DNA of 24,705 nucleotides, taken from positions 1 through 24,705 of the forward strand of contig DANZ01000049.1 of NCBI GenBank assembly GCA_002501695.1, given 5' to 3'. The notes beneath the pieces were generated by a model. It saw nothing but the letters and a program-made list of their open reading frames with translations. It was not told the origin of the DNA and searched no databases. Position 1 is the first letter of the stretch. Each line of letters begins with the position of its first letter. Positions 15,245-23,224 of this stretch are shown piece after piece. Both the position numbers and the translations under genes were made by a program. The stretch comes from Methanolobus sp. UBA474. GTDB lineage: Archaea > Halobacteriota > Methanosarcinia > Methanosarcinales > Methanosarcinaceae.

Positions 15245-16222
15245 ATGACAAAAGAGATCCTAATACGTCAGATAGTCGATGTATTGCAACAGGCAGGTTT
15301 TGTTGTTTCAAAACGCTGCAATATCCGGCCCCGAAGTTTTGATCTCGCCGCCCGGAATGCTGAAACTCTCCTTTTCTGCAAGGTACTGTATAATATTGAC
15401 GGCCTGAATGAAGAGACAGCAAGGGAGATGAGAGGTCTTGCACGCTGTCTGGGCGGGTCTGCCCTGCTCGTGGGAGCAAAGACAAGGGACCAGTTGCTTG
15501 AAGACAGCGTTGTTTACATGCGCTATGGCATACCTGCGATCAACGTCCAGACACTTTCCGATTATTTTATTGAGAACGTACCCCCGCTTGTCTCAGCCTC
15601 GCCGGGAGGACTCTATGTTTCCATCGATGGTGACGTGCTCAAGGAAGCTCGCCAGCGCACTTCCATGTCACTTGGATCTCTGGCGTCACAGCTTGGCGTT
15701 TCCCGCAGGACCATCAGTAAATATGAGGACGGAGGAATGGATGCTTCCATCGATATCGTTCTCCATCTTGAAGAACTGCTTGACGTGGCCCTGGCCAGAT
15801 CTATCGACCTGCTGCAGTGCTTTGAAAAGCATAAGGGGATGAATATCCCTGCTGAACCGGAAACAAAAGTGGAAAAGCACACTCCTGATGACGGGATACT
15901 AAATATGCTGCATGCTCTTGGATACCAGGTGATGTCCACAACCCAGGCGCCGTTCAAAGCGATCTCAAAAGACACTTCAGACATCCTACTTACGGGGATC
16001 AGCAGTTACAGCAGTGCAATGATAAAGCGTGCCGATCTCATGAGCAGTATTTCCTGCGTAACCATGACAAAATCAGTGTTCATCATCAACGGGGAAACTA
16101 AATCACAGAACGTTGAGAACACAGTCCTTATCGAGAAGAGAGAGCTTGATAAATTATCAGGAAGAGAGGAGCTCTCGGAACTCATAGACGAAAGGACAAA
16201 AAGGCATATCCCAAAACCCTAA
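15245..16222 (+). CDS. Archaeal HTH-type transcriptional regulator (COG1395-like)
   Basis: The 325-residue protein belongs to a conserved archaeal group of predicted regulators. Residues 1-120 form an N-terminal domain with the restriction-nuclease-like look typical of the group (SFDLAARNAETLLFCKVLYN) but without a clear active site. Residues 130-165 are a Cro/Xre-type helix-turn-helix (LGSLASQLGVSRRTISKYEDGG). A C-terminal domain of about 120 residues follows, joined by a charged linker near 195-215. Targets are unknown. purN follows by 27 bp, with a TATA-like box at the stop codon of this gene, so purN may be transcribed separately. The regulator could act on the one-carbon genes downstream, but only position suggests this. 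Confidence 0.87.
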   Translation: MTKEILIRQIVDVLQQAGFVVSKRCNIRPRSFDLAARNAETLLFCKVLYNIDGLNEETAREMRGLARCLGGSALLVGAKTRDQLLEDSVVYMRYGIPAINVQTLSDYFIENVPPLVSASPGGLYVSIDGDVLKEARQRTSMSLGSLASQLGVSRRTISKYEDGGMDASIDIVLHLEELLDVALARSIDLLQCFEKHKGMNIPAEPETKVEKHTPDDGILNMLHALGYQVMSTTQAPFKAISKDTSDILLTGISSYSSAMIKRADLMSSISCVTMTKSVFIINGETKSQNVENTVLIEKRELDKLSGREELSELIDERTKRHIPKP

Positions 16223-16228
16223 TATACA
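16220..16228 (+). promoter_or_regulatory. Possible TATA box of purN
   Basis: TAATATACA overlaps the stop codon of the preceding gene and is centred about 26 nt before the purN ATG, the right distance for a leaderless transcript. Confidence 0.4.
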
Positions 16229-16249
16229 GAAATCCCTTTAAGAGTAGCA

Positions 16250-16858
16250 ATGACTACGAACATCGCAGTACTTGTTTCCGGAAGGGGCTCTAACCTGCAA
16301 TCCATTATTGATAATGTGGGGAGCGGGAATATCCGGAATGCAAAGATATCCGTGGTCATCAGCGATGTCAAAGATGCATTTGCTCTTGAGCGTGCACGCA
16401 GACACGGGATCTCAGCTATATATATAAACCCCCGCTCCTTTGTGGACAAAAATGCATACGAGCAGGAGATGCTGAAAACCCTGGGCCGGTATGATATCGG
16501 ACTGATACTCCTTGCGGGCTATATGCGGATAGTGGGCAGGGAGGTCATTGAGGCCTACCGTAATAAGATCATTAATATACATCCTGCGTTGCTCCCCTCT
16601 TTCATGGGACTGCATGCCCAGAAGCAGGCTTTTGACTACGGTGTGAAAATATCAGGATGCACTGTGCACTTTGTGGATGAGGGCATGGATACTGGACCTA
16701 TAATACTCCAGAGATGCGTGCCGGTCCTTGAAGGAGACACAGCAGATACGCTTGCAGCGCGTATCCTTGAGCAGGAACATCAGATATTTCCTGAGGCTGT
16801 AAAGCTTTTCGTTGAGGGTAAGCTTAAAGTGGAAGGCAGGGTTGTAATACGCACGTAA
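16250..16858 (+). CDS. purN: Phosphoribosylglycinamide formyltransferase PurN
   Basis: The 202-residue enzyme transfers the formyl group of 10-formyl-H4F to glycinamide ribonucleotide in purine synthesis. It starts IAVLVSGRGSNLQSIID. The catalytic residues are Asn109 and His111 (INIHPALLPSF) and Asp147 (VDEGMDTGP), all in place. Length matches bacterial PurN. Its cofactor matters here: many methanogens lack PurN and use the formate/ATP enzyme PurT or other routes, so PurN implies a working H4F pool, which fits the folate genes downstream. It is 53 bp upstream of glyA on the same strand. Confidence 0.96.
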   Translation: MTTNIAVLVSGRGSNLQSIIDNVGSGNIRNAKISVVISDVKDAFALERARRHGISAIYINPRSFVDKNAYEQEMLKTLGRYDIGLILLAGYMRIVGREVIEAYRNKIINIHPALLPSFMGLHAQKQAFDYGVKISGCTVHFVDEGMDTGPIILQRCVPVLEGDTADTLAARILEQEHQIFPEAVKLFVEGKLKVEGRVVIRT

Positions 16859-16870
16859 GATCACATTATT

Positions 16871-16884
16871 CCTTAATTTAATTA
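16871..16884 (+). promoter_or_regulatory. Possible TATA box of glyA
   Basis: The A/T-rich run CCTTAATTTAATTA is centred about 34 nt before the glyA ATG at 16912 and would give a short leader. The run is long and the exact box is unclear. Confidence 0.35.
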
Positions 16885-16911
16885 TTAGTACTAGTCTAAC
16901 GGTTGATAACA

Positions 16912-18147
16912 ATGTCATATATCTCGGAAGTTGACCCAGAGATCGCCGAAGCCCTCAGGCTTGAAGCGAACCGCCAGGATTACAAGCTGAACCTTATCGC
17001 CTCGGAGAACTATGCAAGTCGTGCAGTCATGGAAGCGCAAGGCTCCGTAATGACGAACAAGTATGCAGAAGGTTATTCAGGCAAGCGCTACTATGGAGGG
17101 TGCGACTATGTTGATGTTGCAGAAGACCTTGCTATCCAGAGGGCAAAGAAGATATTCGGCGCCGAACACGTTAACGTCCAGCCTCATTCAGGCTCCGGTG
17201 CCAACATGGCGGTCTATTTTTCGGTCCTGCAACTGGGCGACACGATCATGTCCATGGATCTCACACACGGCGGCCACCTTTCACATGGCAGCCCGGTGAA
17301 CTTCGCGGGCCAGCTGTATAAGATAGTCCCATACGGGGTGGACAGGGGAACCGGAGCTCTTGACTACGATGCTCTTATGGACATGGCAAAGGCGAACAGG
17401 CCAAAGATGATCGTATGCGGTGCATCAGCATACTCCAGGACCCTTGACTTCAAGAGGTTCAGGGAAATAGCGGATGAAGTGGATGCATACCTGCTAGCGG
17501 ATATTGCCCATATCGCAGGTCTTGTCGCGGCAGGAGCACACCCAAGCCCTGTCCCATACTGTGATTTCGTGACCACCACCACCCACAAGACCCTCAGGGG
17601 CCCCAGGGGTGGAATGGTAATGTGCAGGGAGGAATACGCAAAGAGTGTCGCCAAGGCAGTGTTCCCCGGACTTCAGGGCGGGCCGCTCATGCATGTCATT
17701 GCCGCAAAGGCCGTGGCATTCAAAGAGGCCATGGGAGAGCAGTTCAAGAAGGACCAGTTCCAGACCGTGAGCAATGCTAAGACGCTCTCAGAGGAGCTTC
17801 AGATAAACGGCTTTGACATAGTTTCAGGCGGCACTGACAACCATGTGATGCTGGTAGACCTTAATAAGTTCAACATCACCGGAAAGGAAGCCGAGGCGGC
17901 AATGAGCAAGGCGGGTATCATCCTTAACAAGAACACCATTCCCTTTGAGACCAGGAGCCCGTTCATCACAAGCGGTATAAGGATAGGCACTCCGGCAACC
18001 ACTACAAGGGGCATGAAGGAAAAGGAAATGAAAGAGATCGCCGGCTACATCAAGACTGTGATCGACAATCTTGGCAACGAGACTGTGCTCAACAGTGTCA
18101 ATTCTGATGTGGAACAGCTCTGCAGCAATTTCCCGATATACAAATAA
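16912..18147 (+). CDS. glyA: Serine hydroxymethyltransferase
   Basis: GlyA interconverts serine and glycine, moving the one-carbon unit to or from the tetrahydropterin carrier, and is the main entry of C1 units into the pathway. The start is the ATG at 16912 (411 residues); a TTG at 16903 also keeps the frame open. Family blocks include LIASENYASRAVMEAQGS (28-45), QPHSGSGANMAVY and the PLP-binding Lys226 in TTTTHKTLRGPRGG. Near the end are SGIRIGTPATTTRG and the C-terminal domain. Archaeal SHMTs differ in preference for H4F or tetrahydromethanopterin, and the sequence alone does not settle this. Next to purN, folD, folP and metF, H4F is the likely carrier. folD follows after 32 bp. Confidence 0.97.
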   Translation: MSYISEVDPEIAEALRLEANRQDYKLNLIASENYASRAVMEAQGSVMTNKYAEGYSGKRYYGGCDYVDVAEDLAIQRAKKIFGAEHVNVQPHSGSGANMAVYFSVLQLGDTIMSMDLTHGGHLSHGSPVNFAGQLYKIVPYGVDRGTGALDYDALMDMAKANRPKMIVCGASAYSRTLDFKRFREIADEVDAYLLADIAHIAGLVAAGAHPSPVPYCDFVTTTTHKTLRGPRGGMVMCREEYAKSVAKAVFPGLQGGPLMHVIAAKAVAFKEAMGEQFKKDQFQTVSNAKTLSEELQINGFDIVSGGTDNHVMLVDLNKFNITGKEAEAAMSKAGIILNKNTIPFETRSPFITSGIRIGTPATTTRGMKEKEMKEIAGYIKTVIDNLGNETVLNSVNSDVEQLCSNFPIYK

Positions 18148-18179
18148 AGATGCTCCGCAAAGCATGACGGGTGTTTACA

Positions 18180-19040
18180 ATGGCAGATGAGAAGTATGAT
18201 CCCAGAAGGATAGACGGAAAGAGCCTGGCAGGCAAAGTGGAAGCGCAGGTCAGGCAGGGAGTCGAGAAGCTCAAAAGAGAGAAGAATGTGGCTCCCGGTC
18301 TTGCAACCATACTTGTGGGAGAGGACCCCGCTTCAAAGATGTATGTCCGCCTGAAGCACAAGGCCTGTGAAAGGGTCGGGATACTTGCTGAAGACCACGA
18401 TCTGCCCGCAACCACAACTCAGGAAGAGCTTATGAGGGTCATCAGGGAACTGAACTCAAGGAAAGATGTGCATGGCATACTGTTACAGCTTCCCCTGCCA
18501 GGACACCTTGATGCAAAGGCTGCAATGCTGGCCATAGACCCTGCCAAGGATGCGGACGGTTTCCATCCCTGCAATATGGGAAAGCTTCTCATAGGCGAGG
18601 AAGGACTCGTCCCCTGCACACCTAAAGGGGTCATCAGGGCACTGGAAGAGTACCATGTAGCTATCCAGGGAAAACATGCAGTTGTCGTAGGGCACAGTAA
18701 TGTCGTGGGAAAGCCCATGGCTGCAATGCTGATCAACCGCAATGCTACGGTCTCGGTCTGCCATGTGTTCACGGATGATCTGAAAAAGTACACGCAGGAT
18801 GCCGATATTCTCGTTGTGGGTACAGGCGTGAAGCACCTCATCAGGGAAGATATGGTAAAGGAAGGCGCGGTCATCTTCGATGTGGGCATCACCGAAGAGA
18901 ATGGCAAGGTTTACGGGGATGTTGATTATGATAATGTTGTCAGGAAAGCTTCTCTCATCACCCCTGTTCCCGGCGGTGTCGGGCCCATGACAATAGCCAT
19001 ACTACTGGAGCATGTGCTTACGGCAGCAAGGAATGCCTGA
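18180..19040 (+). CDS. folD: Bifunctional methylene-H4F dehydrogenase / methenyl-H4F cyclohydrolase
   Basis: FolD oxidises methylene-H4F to methenyl-H4F with NAD(P)+ and hydrolyses that to 10-formyl-H4F. The ATG at 18180 (286 residues) is preferred over an in-frame GTG at 18171; GGGTG lies just upstream. The cyclohydrolase residues are the Tyr55-x3-Lys59 pair (YVRLK) and Gln103 (LLQLPLPG). The nucleotide-binding motif is GHSNVVGKP (171-179), and PVPGGVGPMT (262-271) closes the pocket. The motif has His where many NADP enzymes have Arg or Ala, so cofactor preference is uncertain. It follows glyA by 32 bp, in line with a shared transcript, and supplies the formyl donor for PurN. Confidence 0.96.
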   Translation: MADEKYDPRRIDGKSLAGKVEAQVRQGVEKLKREKNVAPGLATILVGEDPASKMYVRLKHKACERVGILAEDHDLPATTTQEELMRVIRELNSRKDVHGILLQLPLPGHLDAKAAMLAIDPAKDADGFHPCNMGKLLIGEEGLVPCTPKGVIRALEEYHVAIQGKHAVVVGHSNVVGKPMAAMLINRNATVSVCHVFTDDLKKYTQDADILVVGTGVKHLIREDMVKEGAVIFDVGITEENGKVYGDVDYDNVVRKASLITPVPGGVGPMTIAILLEHVLTAARNA

Positions 19041-19049
19041 TAAGCACTC

Positions 19050-19064
19050 TTATATACTTTTATA
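19050..19064 (+). promoter_or_regulatory. TATA-like region upstream of folP
   Basis: TTATATACTTTTATA lies in the 80-bp gap after folD. It suggests that folP can be started separately, with a leader of about 30-40 nt to the ATG at 19121. Confidence 0.4.
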
Positions 19065-19120
19065 TTTTAGTAGCCAATGTCCTTTTATCTAGTGGCGGAT
19101 CGATCATGCCAGGTTGAACT

Positions 19121-20356
19121 ATGGTTGTTGACGTTGATATATGCGGCTTGAAGATAGGAGATGAACATCCCGTCAGATTGATGGGTGCCATCAACCTGAG
19201 CAAGGAGTCCTTCTACAAGGGTTCTGTGGTAAGTACTGATTCTCTTCTTGATGTTGCCCAAAAGATGGTTGACGACGGTGCAACGATAATAGATATAGGG
19301 GCCCGCTCAACATGGCCTCTTGCAAAACCCCTTGTCAGTAAAGAAGAGGAGTTGCAGCGCATGCTGCCTGCCCTGGAGATACTTAGGGATAACGTGGATG
19401 CGCTTATCTCCGTGGATACGGTCTATGCTGATGTTGCAGAAAGCTCCTTGACGCATGGAGCGGATATCGTCAACGATGTGTCGGGATTCACCGCTGATGC
19501 GCGTATGGCCGATGTCGTGGCAGATCATGCCTGCCCGGCTGTTGTGATGGCGTCCAGGGAGATCCCGGGTGACCCTATAGGCATGGATGCTATCATGGAA
19601 TCCCTTGCATCCATCATTGCCAGGGCCGGTTCAAAAGGAGTGGACACGGATAAAATGATACTGGACCCTGCTATTGGAAAATGGGTCCCGGAAAAGGACC
19701 CTATATATGATTTTGAGACAATGGACCAGTTCGAGAGTCTGAAAGTGTTCCGCAAACCGCTGCTTGCTGCAATATCCAGGAAATCCTGTATCGATGCGGT
19801 GCTGCACAAGCCTGCAGGTGACAGGCTCTATGGCAGCCTTGCGGCTACGGCCATTGTTGTACACAAAGGGGCGCATATCATCAGGACCCACGACGTCCCG
19901 GAAACCAGGGATGTTGTCGAGGTTGCAAGGGCGATGAGAAGCAGACAGTCCTTTGTGAAAAAAGACAGCTTTGAGGTTTCCGTTATAGATATAACTCATC
20001 CTGATGATGCTGAATATCTTATGAAGGGGATCGGCGTCACCGGCAGCGGTGCCAGGGTAATGAAAAATAAGACCGTGAGCAAGGTCATACATGTGAAAAA
20101 CATCACTACCACCGAGGCCCTTATCATCAAGCAGGAGATGCTGGCCCGGGGAGGGGATGCCGCTCTTGAGCGTGATGCTGTGTCCCATGAGACCGATAAG
20201 ACAGATGTGCTCATAATAGGCACACTTCTCCAGTTCGAGAAACTTGTCCGCAAGCTCTCATACCAGGCACGCAAGCTTCCACTTATCGCAGAGATGATAG
20301 CAGAGGCCCTGGAACAGGACATGGATGCGGAATACCGTTATCAGAGGGAGCTATGA
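19121..20356 (+). CDS. folP: Dihydropteroate synthase with a C-terminal extension
   Basis: The N-terminal 275 residues are dihydropteroate synthase, which joins the pterin pyrophosphate to p-aminobenzoate. All main motifs are present in modified form: INLSKESFYKG (24-34) for the usual NxTPDSF, IDIGARSTWP (57-66), VDT (98-100), VNDVSG (117-122), LDPAIGKW (181-188), AISRKSCID (217-225) and the closing RTHD (255-258), so Asn25, Asp59, Asn118, Asp182, Lys221, Arg255 and His257 are in place. Residues 281-411 form an extension not present in E. coli FolP, with VIDITHPDDAEYLMKGIGV and a predicted helical end; its role is unknown. It is distinct from the longer methanogen dihydropteroate synthase-related protein. 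metV overlaps its last 4 bases. In this cluster it probably makes folate rather than methanopterin. Confidence 0.9.
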   Translation: MVVDVDICGLKIGDEHPVRLMGAINLSKESFYKGSVVSTDSLLDVAQKMVDDGATIIDIGARSTWPLAKPLVSKEEELQRMLPALEILRDNVDALISVDTVYADVAESSLTHGADIVNDVSGFTADARMADVVADHACPAVVMASREIPGDPIGMDAIMESLASIIARAGSKGVDTDKMILDPAIGKWVPEKDPIYDFETMDQFESLKVFRKPLLAAISRKSCIDAVLHKPAGDRLYGSLAATAIVVHKGAHIIRTHDVPETRDVVEVARAMRSRQSFVKKDSFEVSVIDITHPDDAEYLMKGIGVTGSGARVMKNKTVSKVIHVKNITTTEALIIKQEMLARGGDAALERDAVSHETDKTDVLIIGTLLQFEKLVRKLSYQARKLPLIAEMIAEALEQDMDAEYRYQREL

Positions 20357-20964
20357 TAATCTCATCTGCGAAGCCTTTTGAAGAGATACTGGAACTGCTT
20401 GAGGGCGAGGACGATATATTTATAATGGGCTGCAATGCCTGCGCTGCAAAGCTGCATGTCGGCGGCGAGCCGGAGGTTATTAACATGAAGCAGCGCCTGG
20501 AAAGGGCAGGGAAGCATGTGGCAGGATGGATGATACCAAGTGCAGCCTGCAGCGTGGCATCCTTTGATGCGCTGGTTGAAAAGAACCCTGCCCTGAAGGA
20601 GGCAAAAGTGATCCTTGTCATGGCATGTGGAAGCGGGGTTTCCACCGTGTCCAGGGTGACAGACCTGCCGGTCTATCCATCGAACAACACGGATTCCCTG
20701 GGAGGACGCCTGCATGGAGAAGTGCTCCCGGAACTCTGTGCCATGTGCGGGAACTGTACGGTCTACTATTTCGGCGGTATATGCCCCAGAGGACAGTGTC
20801 CCAAACAACTCATCAACGGCCCCTGTGGAGGCTCTGTTGACGGGAAATGCGAAACAGATGCGGCTAAGGACTGCGTGTGGGAACGGATCTACCTGAGACT
20901 TGAGAGGATGGGCAGGCTGGACCTGCTGGAAAAGATATGGGAATGTGAAGAGAGCACAGGATAG
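20353..20964 (+). CDS. metV: MetV: Cys-rich partner subunit of methylene-H4F reductase
   Basis: The 203-residue product matches the MetV / MTHFR C-terminal domain family, the partner of MetF in acetogen-type methylene-H4F reductases. It has 13 cysteines, including CNAC (27-30), SAACS (64-67), and the C-terminal run with Cys129, Cys132, Cys135, Cys144, Cys149 and Cys158 (LCAMCGNC, GGICPRGQCP, GPCGG). MetV is thought to bind zinc and/or an iron-sulfur cluster and to help electrons reach the MetF flavin from a donor other than NAD(P)H. The start codon overlaps the folP stop (ATGA), so the two are translationally coupled. metF follows after 128 bp, an unusual gap for a subunit pair. Confidence 0.88.
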   Translation: MIISSAKPFEEILELLEGEDDIFIMGCNACAAKLHVGGEPEVINMKQRLERAGKHVAGWMIPSAACSVASFDALVEKNPALKEAKVILVMACGSGVSTVSRVTDLPVYPSNNTDSLGGRLHGEVLPELCAMCGNCTVYYFGGICPRGQCPKQLINGPCGGSVDGKCETDAAKDCVWERIYLRLERMGRLDLLEKIWECEESTG

Positions 20965-20991
20965 GGATCATCCTGAACAGATTTCCCGTCT

Positions 20992-21001
20992 GCACCGGTG
21001 C
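20992..21001. repeat. 10-bp perfect palindrome between metV and metF
   Basis: GCACCGGTGC reads the same on both strands and sits in the 128-bp spacer after metV. It is flanked by AACAG (20976-20980) and CTGTTTT (21007-21013), which could extend it as an interrupted stem followed by T residues. It might be an operator or part of a terminator. Confidence 0.4.
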
Positions 21002-21060
21002 TGGTCCTGTTTTACTATCGATCGGGATACTGCCCAACACACTACTCAAGCATTGCGATG

Positions 21061-21070
21061 ATTTTAAAAG
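21061..21070 (+). promoter_or_regulatory. TATA box of metF (leaderless)
   Basis: ATTTTAAAAG is centred about 27 nt before the metF ATG at 21093. This suggests a separate transcript for metF, the ThiC-like gene and the CofE-like gene, starting at or near the start codon. Confidence 0.5.
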
Positions 21071-21092
21071 CCAGACTCGCATATATCCCACG

Positions 21093-21971
21093 ATGCCCCG
21101 GGCCTTCAAAGATAAACTCCTGTCGGACGATTTTCTTGTAACAGCCGAGATCACCCCTCCTAAAGGGACGGACCTGAGCGGCGCTCTTGAAGATGCGGAG
21201 ATACTCAGGGGGCTTGCGGATGCGCTCAATGTCACCGACAACCAGCGGGCGGTCATGAGGATGAGCCCTCTTGCAGTCAGCAGGGCACTGCTGGACAGAG
21301 GACATGATGTCATCATGCAGCTGACATGTAGGGACCGTAACAGGCTGGCGCTCCAATCGGACGTGCTCGCAGCCTACTCACTGGGTGTAAGGAACATATG
21401 TGTGATGTCGGGAGATCATACTACCAAAGGAGATCATCCCCGGGCCAAACCGGTCTTTGATATTGACTCCGTACAGCTTCTGGGTGCGCTCCGGAAAATG
21501 AAAGAGGGTTTCGACCTGTCGGGAAACAATATAGGCGGCCTTCCCGGCATGACAGTGGGGGCGGTATCCAACGCAGATCCATCTAAACCTCTACAGATGC
21601 TGAAACTAAGGAAAAAGATAAGGATGGGCGCCGAATTTGTGCAGACCCAGGCCGTATATGATACAGGCCGGTTCGAGGTGTTCATGGAGCAGATCAGCGA
21701 TCTGGATGTCCCTGTCATTGCAGGGGTGATCCCTCTCAGGTCTGTAAAAATGGCAAGGTTCATGAACGGGAACATACCCGGGATCAATGTGCCTCAGGAA
21801 ATGATCGAATGCATGGAAAATGCAGATGACCCTGGCAGGGAAGGACTTTCAATATGCGCACAGACCATACGGGACCTCAGGGGACTGTGCCGGGGCGTTC
21901 ATGTGATGCCGATCGGGAAGCATAGCAGGACACCTGAATTATTAGAGATGGCAGGGATCAGGAAGGGATGA
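21093..21971 (+). CDS. metF: Methylene-H4F reductase, flavoprotein subunit
   Basis: The 292-residue TIM-barrel flavoprotein reduces methylene-H4F to methyl-H4F. It begins MPRAFKDKLLSDDFLVTAEI with Glu19 (VTAEITPPKG) at the position of the E. coli catalytic acid. Other blocks are LTCRDRNRLALQSD (77-90), the flavin-site VMSGDHTTKGDHP (104-116), VGAVSNADPS (155-164) and FVQTQAVYD (182-190). Methyl-H4F can supply methionine synthesis. Paired with MetV it is of the acetogen type; the F420-dependent Mer of methanogenesis is unrelated in sequence. The next gene starts inside its stop codon (ATGA), so those two are tightly coupled. Confidence 0.92.
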   Translation: MPRAFKDKLLSDDFLVTAEITPPKGTDLSGALEDAEILRGLADALNVTDNQRAVMRMSPLAVSRALLDRGHDVIMQLTCRDRNRLALQSDVLAAYSLGVRNICVMSGDHTTKGDHPRAKPVFDIDSVQLLGALRKMKEGFDLSGNNIGGLPGMTVGAVSNADPSKPLQMLKLRKKIRMGAEFVQTQAVYDTGRFEVFMEQISDLDVPVIAGVIPLRSVKMARFMNGNIPGINVPQEMIECMENADDPGREGLSICAQTIRDLRGLCRGVHVMPIGKHSRTPELLEMAGIRKG

Positions 21972-23224
21972 TGATATCAAAAACGCAGGTAGAGAATGCA
22001 AAAGACGGGGTCCTGACCTCTGAGATGCAATATGTTGCAGAGACTGAGGGACTTGATGGCCAACTCGTGATCGAAAGAGTTGCCAGTGGCAGTCTTGTAA
22101 TAATGACACGCAGAGGATGTCCTCCTGTTGCTATAGGCAAGGGTGCACGTACAAAAATAAATGTGAACCTCGGAACATCTTCAGCTTCTATCGACCCTGC
22201 CTCCGAGCTTGAGAAGGTAAGGGTTGCCGGGAAGTACGGGGCAGACACTATCACAGACCTGTCCATGGGAGGAGATATCTCCGAAATAAGGAGAATGGTG
22301 TTTGGGAACACACAGCTCCCGATCACCACGGTGCCGATATATCAGACGATCGTTGAGTGCGGAATGAACGACACGACCACGGATGATATCTTCTCATATC
22401 TCCGGGAACATGTGGAGGAAGGAGTTAGTTCCGTTCTGCTCCATTGCGTTGACAGGGATATGCTTGAGCAGCTCAAAGGCTCCGGCAGGGTCATGGGCAT
22501 GGTTTCCAAAGGCGGCTCCTTTACAAGTACTTTCATGCTGCTGAATGATTGTGAAAATCCGTTTATAGAGCACTTTGAGGAGCTTGCCGGGATACTAAAG
22601 AAGAATGACGTGGTCCTCTCCCTCGGGAACACCATGAGGAGCGGGTGTGTTCATGACCTGCAGGATAAGGCACAGATCATGGAAGCCGGAAGGAACGCAG
22701 ACCTTGCAAGAAAGGCAAACGAGATAGGTATTCAGGTCATCATCAATGGCATGGGAGGACATATACCGGCCTCCGGTATCCCTGCAAGCGTCAGGTTCTA
22801 CAAGGAAATCTCGGACTTCCCCCTTTTTGTCGCAGGCCCGCTTCCTACTGATATCGCTGTGGGTTACGATCATATCGCAGGAGCAGTGGGAGCAAGTCTT
22901 GCAAGCGGTGCAGGAGCCGATTACCTATGCTACATCACTCCTGCAGAACATCTCTCCTTACCAAATCCGCAGCAGGTGAAGGAAGGCCTTATCGCATTCA
23001 GGATAGCGGCACATATCGGGGATTCCATGAAGTACGGACTTGATGACCGGGACCTGATGCTTGCCAAAAAGAGGGCAGCCTTTGACTGGATGGGGCAGGC
23101 AGAACTTGCTTTAGACCCGGACCGCCCGGAGCAGATCTGCCCACAGCAGGATGGGCCTTGCTCCATGTGCGGAGATTATTGCGCGATAAAGATCATGAAA
23201 GACTACCTGTCAGGAGATAACTGA
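21968..23224 (+). CDS. ThiC-family radical SAM enzyme, possibly 5-hydroxybenzimidazole synthase
   Basis: The 418-residue protein is clearly of the ThiC family, which rearranges aminoimidazole ribotide (AIR). It has ARTKINVNLGTSS (60-72), GADTITDLSMGGD (91-103), FVAGPLPTDIAVGYDHI (287-303), CYITPAEHLSLP (321-332) and a C-terminal cluster motif with Cys398, Cys401 and Cys405. Two hallmarks differ from thiamin-type ThiC: SLGNTMRSG (218-226) instead of SLGDGLRPG, and NGMGGHIP (260-267) instead of EGPGHVP. The cysteine spacing is C-x2-C-x3-C, while E. coli ThiC has C-x2-C-x4-C. From memory, BzaF/HbiS-type enzymes, which make 5-hydroxybenzimidazole from AIR, share such changes, and methanogens use a 5-hydroxybenzimidazolyl cobamide. 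A normal thiamin role cannot be excluded. It overlaps metF by 4 nt and touches the CofE-like gene. Confidence 0.85.
   Translation: MMISKTQVENAKDGVLTSEMQYVAETEGLDGQLVIERVASGSLVIMTRRGCPPVAIGKGARTKINVNLGTSSASIDPASELEKVRVAGKYGADTITDLSMGGDISEIRRMVFGNTQLPITTVPIYQTIVECGMNDTTTDDIFSYLREHVEEGVSSVLLHCVDRDMLEQLKGSGRVMGMVSKGGSFTSTFMLLNDCENPFIEHFEELAGILKKNDVVLSLGNTMRSGCVHDLQDKAQIMEAGRNADLARKANEIGIQVIINGMGGHIPASGIPASVRFYKEISDFPLFVAGPLPTDIAVGYDHIAGAVGASLASGAGADYLCYITPAEHLSLPNPQQVKEGLIAFRIAAHIGDSMKYGLDDRDLMLAKKRAAFDWMGQAELALDPDRPEQICPQQDGPCSMCGDYCAIKIMKDYLSGDN

Noticed and set aside
21968..23224. Plain assignment as thiamin-type ThiC
   Set aside because: Not fully rejected, but three hallmark motifs differ, so I kept the call at the family level with an alternative role.
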